Shown here in pieces: positions 5,767 to 12,606 of a DNA stretch of 12,606 nucleotides. The stretch is from the NCBI GenBank assembly GCA_003354055.1, contig PIVQ01000138.1, positions 1-12,606 on the forward strand, in the 5' to 3' direction. The stretch comes from Desulfobacteraceae bacterium (GTDB taxonomy: Bacteria; Desulfobacterota; Desulfobacteria; Desulfobacterales; Desulfobacteraceae). The translations under genes were made by a program, and so were the position numbers. Below the pieces are notes generated by a model. The model was not told the DNA's origin. It did no database searches and saw only the letters and a program-made list of their open reading frames with translations. Positions within the stretch are counted from its first letter, which is position 1; each line of letters begins with the position of its first letter.

Positions 5767-7299
5767 CTATGGATTGTGAATAATATATTTAATCCATTCA
5801 TCCTTTAGAAGATCGCCCCTTGAAATCGACTTGGGCGGATCGGCAGAAGGAAGCGTCACATCGGGTGGCGTCCCGACCAACTCATTAATGCTGCCATCCG
5901 GATTGATCACAATTTCCGTCTCAACCCGGAATATCATACTGCTGTTAGGCAGTTTCAATGCAGGGGGCAGAATATAGGCAGCGCTGCCGCCGCCTGTATT
6001 TTGCCCCACAAGTCTGGCATAGCCGATACGTTTAACAGCATTGGCAAAATCATCTGCAGCAGAAAACGTACCTTTGTCCACCAGGACATACAGGCTGCCG
6101 TTAAAATCATACCGGTTATCGGGTTCGATTCTCCGGGTAAGTCTGTAAAATACCCACTCCTTATTGTCGAACCCTTCCGGCGCCTGAATTTCTTTGGTAT
6201 TAGTCACATGGGCATTTTCATTGGAGCACATTCGTCGCAATGTTTTCAGCTCAGATGGTTTTAATTTATCTTTGTAGGCTCTTTTGATCCCCGCGACCTG
6301 GGTATAGGTCACGGGTTGATCCAGAAACGGTTGAATCAGATTTCTATAAACATAGGCCGGAGAACCGCCTGAATTGTTTCGGACATCGATAATAAGTTTA
6401 CGGTATTTACCATTGGCCTTATTGAGGAACCGCCTGATTATCTTTCTGTCTTTGTTATGCAGACCGGAAAAAACGTAGGAGAGCATGCCGGAATGCATGT
6501 TCTTAATTCGAATATATCCGATATCATCTGTTAATTCTATGCAGGTGCAATTCTCCTCCGGTTCCTGACTCCAAAGACGAAAACCAGGACAAAGAGGCAA
6601 TTTCGGCACAAAGGCATGCTGCATTGAGTTATCCGGCAAAAGAAAGTCAATCCGCCATCCGGTAAACGCAGCCCCCTCATTAATGATGAGCAATTTCTCT
6701 CTAACGTTTTCTTTATCAGAGGAATAGCGCAGAAATGTCTCTTTTTCCAGGTAGTTCAAATAGGCGCTGCAACTCATGTCATTGACCCTGATAATTTGCG
6801 CCCCTTTGGGCACTATCCCCGCCTCACTTTCCCACTCTCTGTCCGTAAAATAGTCTTCACCCGTCCGCACGATACCGAAAGGCGGATGAGCACACAAAGG
6901 ATTGCTGCTGTTAAGCCGCGCCCAAGAACGCGCTTCACTGGCCGAAGAAGGCTCAATACCGACATCAATAGCTCCAGACATGATACCGATCTTAACCCAC
7001 TTTATCATGGACTCCCCAATCAAATAGTGATGCCCCAAAGGGCAGATCTCATTGCCATATGCCTGTGCAACCCGGAGAAACGCCTCGTCACTATCTGCCT
7101 GTTCTGCATAATCAAGATATGTCGGCAATAACGCCTCATAGCCCTGCCCCTCATATAATTCCGCCAGCTCAACCATCGGGCTGTTTTTCCTCGCCCATTC
7201 AGCCATGTACTCAATGTCTGCCCTGCGCTCAGCAGGTGTTAATTGGGGAGTGGAAACAGAGGCACAGCCAAAGGCAACCAGGCAATTTACCATGATCAC
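5767..7299 (-). CDS. S41-family peptidase (C-terminal processing peptidase-like), lipoprotein
   Basis: The protein is 510 residues from a GTG at 7299. Its N-terminal region to about residue 140 has no assignable domain. A PDZ-like segment follows (EAGIVPKGAQIIRVNDMS, 159-176), then the S41 core: DDIGYIRIKNM (258-268), IIDVRNNSGGSP (303-314) and LVDKGTFSAADDFANAVK (406-423), with Ser413 as probable nucleophile. The Lys of the CtpA Ser-Lys dyad is not seen; that position reads GQNTGGG, as in S41 members using another catalytic arrangement. Lipobox-like VAFG precedes Cys12, but an 11-residue signal without charge is too short. The frame stays open upstream to 7339 and adds KKTSASFLKSIVI, making a proper signal peptide, so translation probably starts at a rare ATT (7335) or ATC (7338) behind GGGAG. 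It would be a periplasmic lipid-anchored peptidase of unknown substrate. Confidence 0.85.
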   Translation of the reverse strand: MIMVNCLVAFGCASVSTPQLTPAERRADIEYMAEWARKNSPMVELAELYEGQGYEALLPTYLDYAEQADSDEAFLRVAQAYGNEICPLGHHYLIGESMIKWVKIGIMSGAIDVGIEPSSASEARSWARLNSSNPLCAHPPFGIVRTGEDYFTDREWESEAGIVPKGAQIIRVNDMSCSAYLNYLEKETFLRYSSDKENVREKLLIINEGAAFTGWRIDFLLPDNSMQHAFVPKLPLCPGFRLWSQEPEENCTCIELTDDIGYIRIKNMHSGMLSYVFSGLHNKDRKIIRRFLNKANGKYRKLIIDVRNNSGGSPAYVYRNLIQPFLDQPVTYTQVAGIKRAYKDKLKPSELKTLRRMCSNENAHVTNTKEIQAPEGFDNKEWVFYRLTRRIEPDNRYDFNGSLYVLVDKGTFSAADDFANAVKRIGYARLVGQNTGGGSAAYILPPALKLPNSSMIFRVETEIVINPDGSINELVGTPPDVTLPSADPPKSISRGDLLKDEWIKYIIHNP

Positions 7300-7383
7300 T
7301 ATTGACTTTAGAAAGGATGCCGATGTCTTTTTAATGATGGACTACTCCCTTTGTGCGAATACGAATGTGCCTTGAATGAGTCA

Positions 7384-7437
7384 GAGCAGATTTCCGCAAT
7401 TCTGCTCAACTTCAATCCCTTGCCGCTATCGATTGAA
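7384..7437 (-). promoter_or_regulatory. Two tandem stem-loops in the leader of the S41 peptidase gene
   Basis: Two perfect 7-bp inverted repeats lie 3 nt apart. GAGCAGA (7384-7390) pairs with TCTGCTC (7401-7407) across a 10-nt loop, and TTCAATC (7411-7417) pairs with GATTGAA (7431-7437) across a 13-nt loop. Neither has a T-tract. They sit 46 nt or more before the likely peptidase start at 7335-7338 and within its probable 5' leader. One minus-strand loop contains GCGGAAA, a GGA in a loop as CsrA-type regulators prefer; this last point is speculative. Confidence 0.4.
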
Positions 7438-7562
7438 AATATAGAAAACACGACAAAATCAGATTGCCTGTTCCGAAAAATCGATATTCATGGAGATAAC
7501 CATACGCCGCGATAAAACGCAACAGGAACGCGTAGGCCCAATGATCCATCAAATTTAAATAA

Positions 7563-7590
7563 CATAAAAAACAAACAAGGCCGGCGGCCT
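7563..7590 (-). terminator. Terminator-like hairpin on the minus strand without an assigned gene
   Basis: AGGCC (7578-7582), a 3-nt loop and GGCCT (7586-7590) form a short, very GC-rich stem. On the minus strand it is followed by TGTTTGTTTTTTATG (7577-7563). The stem is short but the T-rich tail is good. No minus-strand gene is recognisable upstream between 7591 and 7971, so the transcript it would end is unknown. Confidence 0.4.
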
Positions 7591-7659
7591 CCCAATATTT
7601 TCCTTCCAATTAACGCAAAATTCGTTACATTATTTCTCTAATAAGCCTTCTTTTGATTT

Positions 7660-7689
7660 TCATAACCCCTTGCAGTTATGATGTTTTTT
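7660..7689 (+). terminator. Weak terminator-like hairpin on the plus strand
   Basis: TCATAAC (7660-7666) and GTTATGA (7675-7681) form a 7-bp AT-rich stem with an 8-nt loop, followed after TG by six T (7684-7689). The shape is right but the stem is weak, and no plus-strand gene lies upstream in this region. Confidence 0.3.
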
Positions 7690-7801
7690 AGCAATCACAC
7701 TCTTTTGAAATTAAAAATTCGTTCCAGAAGTCTTAGTTTTCAAAACATTGGACTTGTCTTGCCGGAATTAATTCTTTTAGGGTAGAGCACACACAAAATT
7801 T

Positions 7802-7838
7802 AGTTGTTTGCCGACCTGCTTTTGAGTTGTTACCTGCT
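7802..7838 (+). repeat. Short two-part direct repeat upstream of the chemoreceptor gene
   Basis: AGTTGTT (7802-7808) and ACCTGCT (7814-7820) recur together as AGTTGTTACCTGCT (7825-7838), with the 5-nt gap removed. The second copy overlaps a possible -35 box at 7822-7827. It could be a duplicated protein-binding site or chance in a short region. Confidence 0.3.
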
Positions 7839-7851
7839 GTCCTTATTTAAT
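7822..7851 (+). promoter_or_regulatory. Possible sigma-70 promoter for the chemoreceptor cluster
   Basis: TTGAGT (7822-7827), an 18-nt spacer and TTTAAT (7846-7851, five of six) would start transcription near 7858, about 114 nt before the ATG at 7972. A second, weaker candidate is TTGGAT (7873-7878) with TCAAAT (7896-7901) at 17 nt. I saw no flagellar sigma-28 type box. Confidence 0.28.
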
Positions 7852-7971
7852 TAAATGACACTGCTTCGGAAATTGGATTTCATCATTGCGATGGTTCAAA
7901 TATGAACCCGTTTTCTATTGGGCTTAACGATTTTAGGCCCTGTAGGGTCTATAGTAAGGGAGGGTGCGTAA

Positions 7972-9522
7972 ATGAAAAGAATGGTTTTAGTGGCAGTGGC
8001 GGCGGTATTTCTGTATCTGGTATCGGGATATGTCATGCCAGCATTTGCAAAAGGCACGCAAGCTGAACTCTATCAAGGATTTTTCCTTCTGTTCGTAGGA
8101 GGGCTGATTTTTGGCACGGCTGCATTCATTTTCGCCCACAGATTTTTTACAAATAGTATCGTCCGCCTGACAGATCATGTGACATCGCTCAACAACGGGG
8201 GAAAACAAATATCCGAAATCTCAGGGTTGAAGTATAAATCTGGTGTCGGGGGGCTGGCGGAACAGATTGACAGATTATCCCAAAAACATGATGGCAAACT
8301 GAGAAACGTTGAGGGTCATGCCAGCACATTGCTCTGCGCGTCGCAAAATATACTCAAGCTCTCAAAAGAGGTTTTATACAGATGTGATACGACACGCTCC
8401 AGCACAAAGCATCTTTCAGAAGAAAGCGGCCAGATTGAAGAAAACATAAGCGCAATTGTCGCTGCCGTTGATCAGGCTTATTCAAATATCGAGTTGGTTG
8501 CTGACGCCTCGGACGAGATATATACCAGGGCTTCTGAAATTTCAAAAAATATGGAAAAAGCACGGGGCATCACCCAAGAGGCGGTCTCCCTCTCCTGTGA
8601 AGCGGAAACCGGCATGGGCCGGCTGGGGGGCACTGTCGGACAGATCACACAAATCACAGCCACCTTATCGGAGATTTCCGAGCAGGCAAATATTTTAGCT
8701 GTATATGCCATGATTGAATCTTCCTGTGCCGATGAGTCCGGCAAAGGATTTGTCGTCGTGGCGAATGAGATTAAAAGTCTGGCGGAGCAGACTTCCGGGG
8801 CGACAAAAAAAATCAAAGAAATCGCCACAGAAATTTCAGTTCTGACACAAAATTCCCGGATGCATATCCACGATGCCACAAACGTTATCAGGCATATGGA
8901 TCATTCGGTGAATTCCATTGCCAAAGCGCTGGAGCACCAATCAGCTGCCACCAGAGACATTGCTGAAAATGCGGCCAAAGCATCACGGGGTATAGGAGAC
9001 ATTAAGATAAAAGTGGTCGACACATCCAAAGAAGTCCGGGTGATGGCAAACCATATCCAGAATATCTGTTATGACGCAGATGGAATCGGCATGTGCATTT
9101 TTGAATCATGTATCAATTCAGATGAGACACAGTCAGTTGCTGATATTTTGATGAAATCCGCCAACGGATTGACGGCAAAAGCTCCACAATTTGATATCGG
9201 TAATATAAAACTGGCCCATATGGGCTGGCGAACCGATTTAGAAGCGGTTCTTGCCGGCCATAAACATATGGAACCGGACCAGATGGCAGCCCATACGGAT
9301 TGTGCATTCGGTCAGTGGTATTTTAATGAAGGCAAAATTTTCTCATCCCTTGACCTCTATAATGAAATCGGTGTCCTTCATAAAAAAGTCCATACCCAGG
9401 CAATGGCAGTCATCCGAAAACAAAATGCCGAGGATGATACCGGCGCAAAACAGGAAATGGAAAAATTCATTGATACCAAAACCATGTTGTTTGATGCGCT
9501 TGACAGATTGTATCTGATTTAA
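7972..9522 (+). CDS. Methyl-accepting-type receptor with CZB zinc-binding domain and divergent signalling tip
   Basis: The 516-residue protein has two membrane segments (about residues 4-26 and 34-57) with only a few residues between them, so it lacks a periplasmic sensor domain. A HAMP-like stretch follows (about 58-115), then a long coiled coil with the chemoreceptor hairpin (about 120-370), and a C-terminal chemoreceptor zinc-binding domain. Expected zinc ligands are H416, C444 (in DCAFGQWYF), H470 and H474; the 4-residue spacing of the last two matches the known 3His-1Cys pattern. CZB domains sense zinc or reactive chlorine and oxygen species. The hairpin tip at 240-260 aligns to E. coli Tsr without gaps but has Tyr245 for N381 and Cys252 for R388, plus M247 and D254, so normal CheA/CheW array contacts are doubtful. 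GGGAGGG lies 7 nt before the ATG. A normal receptor gene follows after 69 nt. Confidence 0.9.
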   Translation: MKRMVLVAVAAVFLYLVSGYVMPAFAKGTQAELYQGFFLLFVGGLIFGTAAFIFAHRFFTNSIVRLTDHVTSLNNGGKQISEISGLKYKSGVGGLAEQIDRLSQKHDGKLRNVEGHASTLLCASQNILKLSKEVLYRCDTTRSSTKHLSEESGQIEENISAIVAAVDQAYSNIELVADASDEIYTRASEISKNMEKARGITQEAVSLSCEAETGMGRLGGTVGQITQITATLSEISEQANILAVYAMIESSCADESGKGFVVVANEIKSLAEQTSGATKKIKEIATEISVLTQNSRMHIHDATNVIRHMDHSVNSIAKALEHQSAATRDIAENAAKASRGIGDIKIKVVDTSKEVRVMANHIQNICYDADGIGMCIFESCINSDETQSVADILMKSANGLTAKAPQFDIGNIKLAHMGWRTDLEAVLAGHKHMEPDQMAAHTDCAFGQWYFNEGKIFSSLDLYNEIGVLHKKVHTQAMAVIRKQNAEDDTGAKQEMEKFIDTKTMLFDALDRLYLI

Positions 9523-9591
9523 AACCATGATTAATCCTGTCAGATTTTATCAAAACGGACAAAACTCAATCAAGAAAGGCAAAGGAGAACA

Positions 9592-11718
9592 ATGATTTTT
9601 TCTTCCTTTAAATTAAAGCAAAAGATCTTAAGTGTTATCGTTTTAGTTATTTTTATTGTCATGATTGTTTCCTCCCTGGTGGTCTCCTATGTCACCTACA
9701 GCCAAAATGTTGCAGCAACCCATACCAATCTTGTGGTGGGAGTCAATAATATTAAGAATAAGATAGAAGAGATCCGGCAGGACCTGTTAAAGAAAATCAG
9801 TCAGATGGATACGGTGTTCAAGGTAAGTGAAAACGTTAAATTTATTGGTGATTTTAAAACGAGTTTTGACCTGAGTATGACCGAGATTGCCTTTGTCGAC
9901 ATTGCCAATGCCTTGTTTGCAACTGCTTCGACAAATAATATTCAGAAATTGGCTGTCTATGACGCCGCAGGAGAACTTCTGGCATTTGCAGAGCAAAAAA
10001 ATGAAGAGATCATGCTAGTAGGGTTTTATTACGTAAACCCGGAAAAAAGGTTTAAATACACCCATATCAAAGGAACCGATGATTTAAAAAAGAGCCAGTG
10101 GGAGACCGCTTCGGCTGTCAGTGATCTTGAAAGCAAGTTCATAGAACCGCCCACGACCTCGACAATCCCCCGCGGGGTACTGGGTCAACTTGGGGATCAC
10201 CTGGCATTATCCATCTCGATCCCTGTGATGGTGGATGACTACAATAAGGAAACCGATCAGATGGAACCCAGGCGATTTGGGGTTGTGATCCTGTCAAAAC
10301 GCCTGGACCGGGCATTTGTAAACGAGATGACAGAACGAACCGGTATGCATGTCAATATATTTGCCGGGGAAACGCTGTCTGTGGGTGATTTGCCTTCCTA
10401 TGGCAGTATTAAAAAACAGGGGTTTCCATTAACTGTCCCTGATGACTGGACCCTGGAAAAACAGACGGCAATGTCCGGGGTCGTCGAGGTGGACGAACAT
10501 AAATATTTCCAGGGCCTGCTGCCGATTTATACGGGTAAAGCCCTTTCCGGTGCCGTCTCAGTACTGACTTCCAATAAAACCGTAAAGGATAACACCATGC
10601 AGCTGGTGTATACCCTGGTGATTGTCTATCTTTGTTGCCTTGGTTTAATCATTCCCCTGGCATTGTTTTTTTCCGGTACCATGGTGAAATCTATTCTAAG
10701 GGTTACCGCCAGCCTGAAAGATGTGGCTGAAGGGGAAGGCGACCTGACCAAGCGCATCGAGATCACATCCAAAGATGAGATCGGAGAACTTTCCCATTGG
10801 TTCAATATCTTCATAGAAAAACTTCAGATAATGATACAGGACATTTCCCATAGTTCACAATCCCTGTCCCATTTCGTAAGTGTGACAAAGGAGGCGTCTC
10901 TGGATATATCGGATAACTCAGCTCGGATGCTGGACACCACCCAGGCGGTCACCCAATCCACCCATGGGATGAGTTCACAGATATCCTCCATTTCCCAGGT
11001 GGTGGGTCAGTCTTCAGACAACCTGGATATTGTGGCATCTGCCACAGAAGAGATGACGGCCACCATCAACGAGATTGCCAAGAGTGCGGAATCCGCCAGG
11101 GCCATGAGCATGGAAACCGGGGAGAAAATTGAAGCAGCCTCTGCCAAAGTGAATCAGCTCGGCGCAGATGCAAAGGAGATTGACGGTTTCACCGCATCAA
11201 TTAACGATATTTCGGACCAGACCAACCTTCTGGCCCTGAATGCCACCATTGAGGCGGCCCGGGCCGGGGAGGCCGGAAAAGGATTTGCCGTTGTCGCAGG
11301 GGAGATAAAAGAGCTTGCCAAGCAGACAGCTGCGGCCACCCAGGATATTAAAAGGAAAATCGATAATATCATGAACTCTTCAGATGGCACAGTGGATGAA
11401 ATGGCCGGCATATTGAAAACATTTGGCGATATGAATGATGCAGTCAATGATATTGCCTCGGCAATTGAAGAACAATCTGCCACAACCAAAGAGATTGCAA
11501 ATAATACCGCTACGGTTGCCACAGGTATCAATGATGTGAACGAAAATATATCGAAGTTTAACACCCTGACCACCGACATTGCAACACAGATGGGAACGGT
11601 GAATCAGGCCAGCGCAAAAATGTCTGAAAATTGTACGGATATAAACGCAGACACCCGGGAAATGGCAGCCCAGACAACACAACTTGCTACGTTGATCAAC
11701 CGATTTGCAATAGAATAA
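9592..11718 (+). CDS. Methyl-accepting chemotaxis protein with large periplasmic (double Cache-like) sensor
   Basis: The 708-residue receptor has a membrane segment at about residues 12-34, a periplasmic sensor of roughly 300 residues (35-335), a second membrane segment at about 338-362, a HAMP domain at about 363-418 ([18 protein letters not shown], then [11 protein letters not shown]), and the cytoplasmic signalling coiled coil to the end. The periplasmic part contains [13 protein letters not shown] and [17 protein letters not shown], which look like Cache strands and helices; the double-Cache call is moderate. The tip is canonical ([20 protein letters not shown], 541-560, with N550, E554 and R557), so it should bind CheA and CheW. 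There is no C-terminal CheR-binding pentapeptide. GGAG lies 4 nt before the ATG. It follows the CZB receptor by 69 nt with no terminator between them, so co-transcription is likely. The ligand is unknown. Confidence 0.93.
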   Translation: MIFSSFKLKQKILSVIVLVIFIVMIVSSLVVSYVTYSQNVAATHTNLVVGVNNIKNKIEEIRQDLLKKISQMDTVFKVSENVKFIGDFKTSFDLSMTEIAFVDIANALFATASTNNIQKLAVYDAAGELLAFAEQKNEEIMLVGFYYVNPEKRFKYTHIKGTDDLKKSQWETASAVSDLESKFIEPPTTSTIPRGVLGQLGDHLALSISIPVMVDDYNKETDQMEPRRFGVVILSKRLDRAFVNEMTERTGMHVNIFAGETLSVGDLPSYGSIKKQGFPLTVPDDWTLEKQTAMSGVVEVDEHKYFQGLLPIYTGKALSGAVSVLTSNKTVKDNTMQLVYTLVIVYLCCLGLIIPLALFFSGTMVKSILRVTASLKDVAEGEGDLTKRIEITSKDEIGELSHWFNIFIEKLQIMIQDISHSSQSLSHFVSVTKEASLDISDNSARMLDTTQAVTQSTHGMSSQISSISQVVGQSSDNLDIVASATEEMTATINEIAKSAESARAMSMETGEKIEAASAKVNQLGADAKEIDGFTASINDISDQTNLLALNATIEAARAGEAGKGFAVVAGEIKELAKQTAAATQDIKRKIDNIMNSSDGTVDEMAGILKTFGDMNDAVNDIASAIEEQSATTKEIANNTATVATGINDVNENISKFNTLTTDIATQMGTVNQASAKMSENCTDINADTREMAAQTTQLATLINRFAIE

Positions 11719-11761
11719 AGGATATTTTGAATCCCAAGGGAAAAATAACCCTGCTAAAAAG

Positions 11762-11790
11762 ATAGAGGATGAAAAAATCATCTATAGGAG
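11762..11790 (+). promoter_or_regulatory. Ribosome-binding site for a TTG start, flanked by a bulged hairpin
   Basis: AGGAG (11786-11790) precedes the TTG at 11797 by 6 nt and decides this start. Just before it, ATAG (11762-11765) with ATGA (11769-11772) can pair with TCAT (11778-11781) and CTAT (11782-11785), leaving a 3-nt bulge. The stem ends exactly where the ribosome-binding site begins, so it might affect translation. The hairpin itself is weak. Confidence 0.4.
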
Positions 11791-11796
11791 CCTATT

Positions 11797-12606
11797 TTGA
11801 GTTTAGTATTTGAATGGAAAGAAAAGTACAGCGTCGGTGAACCCGAAATTGACAATCAACATAAAATACTATTTGACCTGGGTAATGACATACAAAAAGC
11901 GGGTAAAAACAAGATTGAATCCTATGTAGCGTTATTGTATAAATCTGCGAAAGCACACTTTAAAGCAGAAGAAACATACATGGGGAAAATCAAATATCCC
12001 CAGAAAAAGAACCATAGAAAACTGCATGATGCCTTTGTTCGTCAATTAAATCACAGTTCTGAAAATCTTTCAGATGAATCCATAAAATTATTCAAAACGT
12101 TTTTATACACATGGCTGGTGGATCATATCCTCAAAGAGGACCATAAGTATATTGAGTTTGCCAACCGTCAAAAATGGATTAGCAGCATGCCTCGCAATCA
12201 GACAGAGGAAGCATTGCGGGATCGTGAAGAGCAATTAAACGCCATTCTGATGGCAACCCCAAACCCAATTATAATCTATAACAATCAGGGTGAGCCGGAA
12301 TATTTTAACCAGTCCTTTTCCGATATCTTCGGATGGTCCCTGGATGAATTGCGGGGCAAAAAAATCCCATTTGTCCCTGAGGATCAAAAACAGATCACCT
12401 ATGACAAGGTAAAAGAGCTGTTTGACTTAGGTAATAAAGTAAAATTTGAAACAAAGAGACTTACCAAGCACGGTAGTACGATAAATGTTATCGTAAGCGC
12501 GACCTGCATCAAAGACCTGAAAGGAGTGAGCTCAAAACTGGTTGTCAATTTAACTGATATCACGGCGCGCATAAGGGCCGAGGAAAAGATTAAAAATGCC
12601 CTGAAA
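11797..12606 (+). CDS. Bacteriohemerythrin-PAS sensor protein, C-terminus beyond window edge
   Basis: The first 270 residues are visible and the frame is still open at the edge. Residues 1-125 are a bacteriohemerythrin domain with all seven di-iron ligands: H22, H54, E58, H73, H77, H110 and D115, in the usual HXXXE, HXXXH and HXXXXD arrangement. Such domains bind O2 or sense redox state. After a helical linker (about 134-150), a PAS domain spans about 148-258 (ILMATPNPIIIYNNQGEPEYFN, then a closing VVNLTDITAR), with the start of a further helix or coiled coil after it. The output, often a histidine kinase, GGDEF or receptor module, is off the window. The start is a TTG at 11797 with AGGAG 6 nt upstream; no ATG fits. 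It is 78 nt after the receptor gene on the same strand. Confidence 0.9.
   Translation, partial: MSLVFEWKEKYSVGEPEIDNQHKILFDLGNDIQKAGKNKIESYVALLYKSAKAHFKAEETYMGKIKYPQKKNHRKLHDAFVRQLNHSSENLSDESIKLFKTFLYTWLVDHILKEDHKYIEFANRQKWISSMPRNQTEEALRDREEQLNAILMATPNPIIIYNNQGEPEYFNQSFSDIFGWSLDELRGKKIPFVPEDQKQITYDKVKELFDLGNKVKFETKRLTKHGSTINVIVSATCIKDLKGVSSKLVVNLTDITARIRAEEKIKNALK

Larger units (their letters stand above)
7300..7971. other. Long divergent intergenic region with no convincing gene
   Basis: This stretch of about 670 nt separates the S41 peptidase gene (minus) from the chemoreceptor gene (plus). Its first 36-39 nt (7300 to 7335 or 7338) probably belong to the peptidase signal peptide. The remainder is AT-rich and holds the tandem hairpins at 7384-7437, terminator-like hairpins at 7563-7590 (minus) and 7660-7689 (plus), small palindromes GAATTAATTC (7765-7774) and ATTTAATTAAAT (7845-7856), a direct repeat at 7802-7838, and a possible promoter at 7822-7851. 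No open frame here has both a good start site and recognisable protein content. Confidence 0.6.

Noticed and set aside
7490..7558. A 22-codon plus-strand frame (MEITIRRDKTQQERV and on)
   Set aside because: There is no ribosome-binding site and no supporting context; a frame this short is expected by chance.
7412..7609. A 65-codon minus-strand frame with hydrophobic content, a possible small membrane protein
   Set aside because: It starts at TTG without a ribosome-binding site, overlaps both the terminator-like hairpin and the tandem hairpins, and shows no recognisable motif.
7900..7971. Cyclic di-GMP riboswitch before the CZB receptor
   Set aside because: The region has only a short GGCCCT/AGGGTC near-palindrome and lacks the conserved GEMM core.
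7660..7971. Attachment site, insertion sequence or CRISPR remnants in the long gap
   Set aside because: There are no tRNA ends, no paired terminal inverted repeats with a transposase frame, and no regularly spaced repeats.

Overview
The window has the gene content of an anaerobic, motile, metabolically versatile Gram-negative bacterium of moderate GC. Supporting this are a tungsten-type aldehyde:ferredoxin oxidoreductase, an iron-sulfur flavoprotein of the Isf type, a bacteriohemerythrin-PAS sensor, several chemoreceptor or Cache sensors and two putative lipoproteins. A sulfate-reducing deltaproteobacterium (Desulfobacterales-like) would fit, but that is inference from gene content only. There are no rRNA, tRNA, CRISPR or mobile-element signatures.

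Layout. (1) 1-674, minus: N-terminal part of a membrane sensor with a single Cache domain, cut by the window edge. It has a near-consensus sigma-70 promoter at 784-812. (2) 955-1617, plus: an unrecognised small lipoprotein, convergent with the next block. (3) 7299 down to 1666, all minus: S41-family peptidase lipoprotein, AOR, HAD phosphatase, Isf-like flavoprotein, periplasmic solute-binding protein. AOR and HAD are 1 nt apart, and AOR seems to have its own promoter followed at once by a strong stem-loop. (4) 7300-7971: a roughly 670-bp non-coding divergent region with tandem hairpins, two terminator-like hairpins and a short direct repeat. (5) 7972 to the right edge, plus: three signalling genes in a row with gaps of 69 and 78 nt. 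They are a CZB (zinc-binding) methyl-accepting protein with an abnormal signalling tip, a canonical chemoreceptor with a large periplasmic sensor domain, and a TTG-started hemerythrin-PAS protein cut by the edge.

How they may work together. The minus-strand block centres on low-potential redox chemistry: AOR oxidises aldehydes to acids, and the nearby Fe-S flavoprotein is a plausible electron partner. The plus-strand block looks like a sensory unit reading zinc or oxidant state, a periplasmic ligand, and O2 or redox state. The most unusual object is the CZB receptor. Its hairpin tip aligns without gaps to chemoreceptor tips but has Tyr and Cys where the nearly invariant Asn and Arg (Tsr N381 and R388) should be, while the adjacent receptor is canonical. 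No clearly novel defence or mobile system was found.
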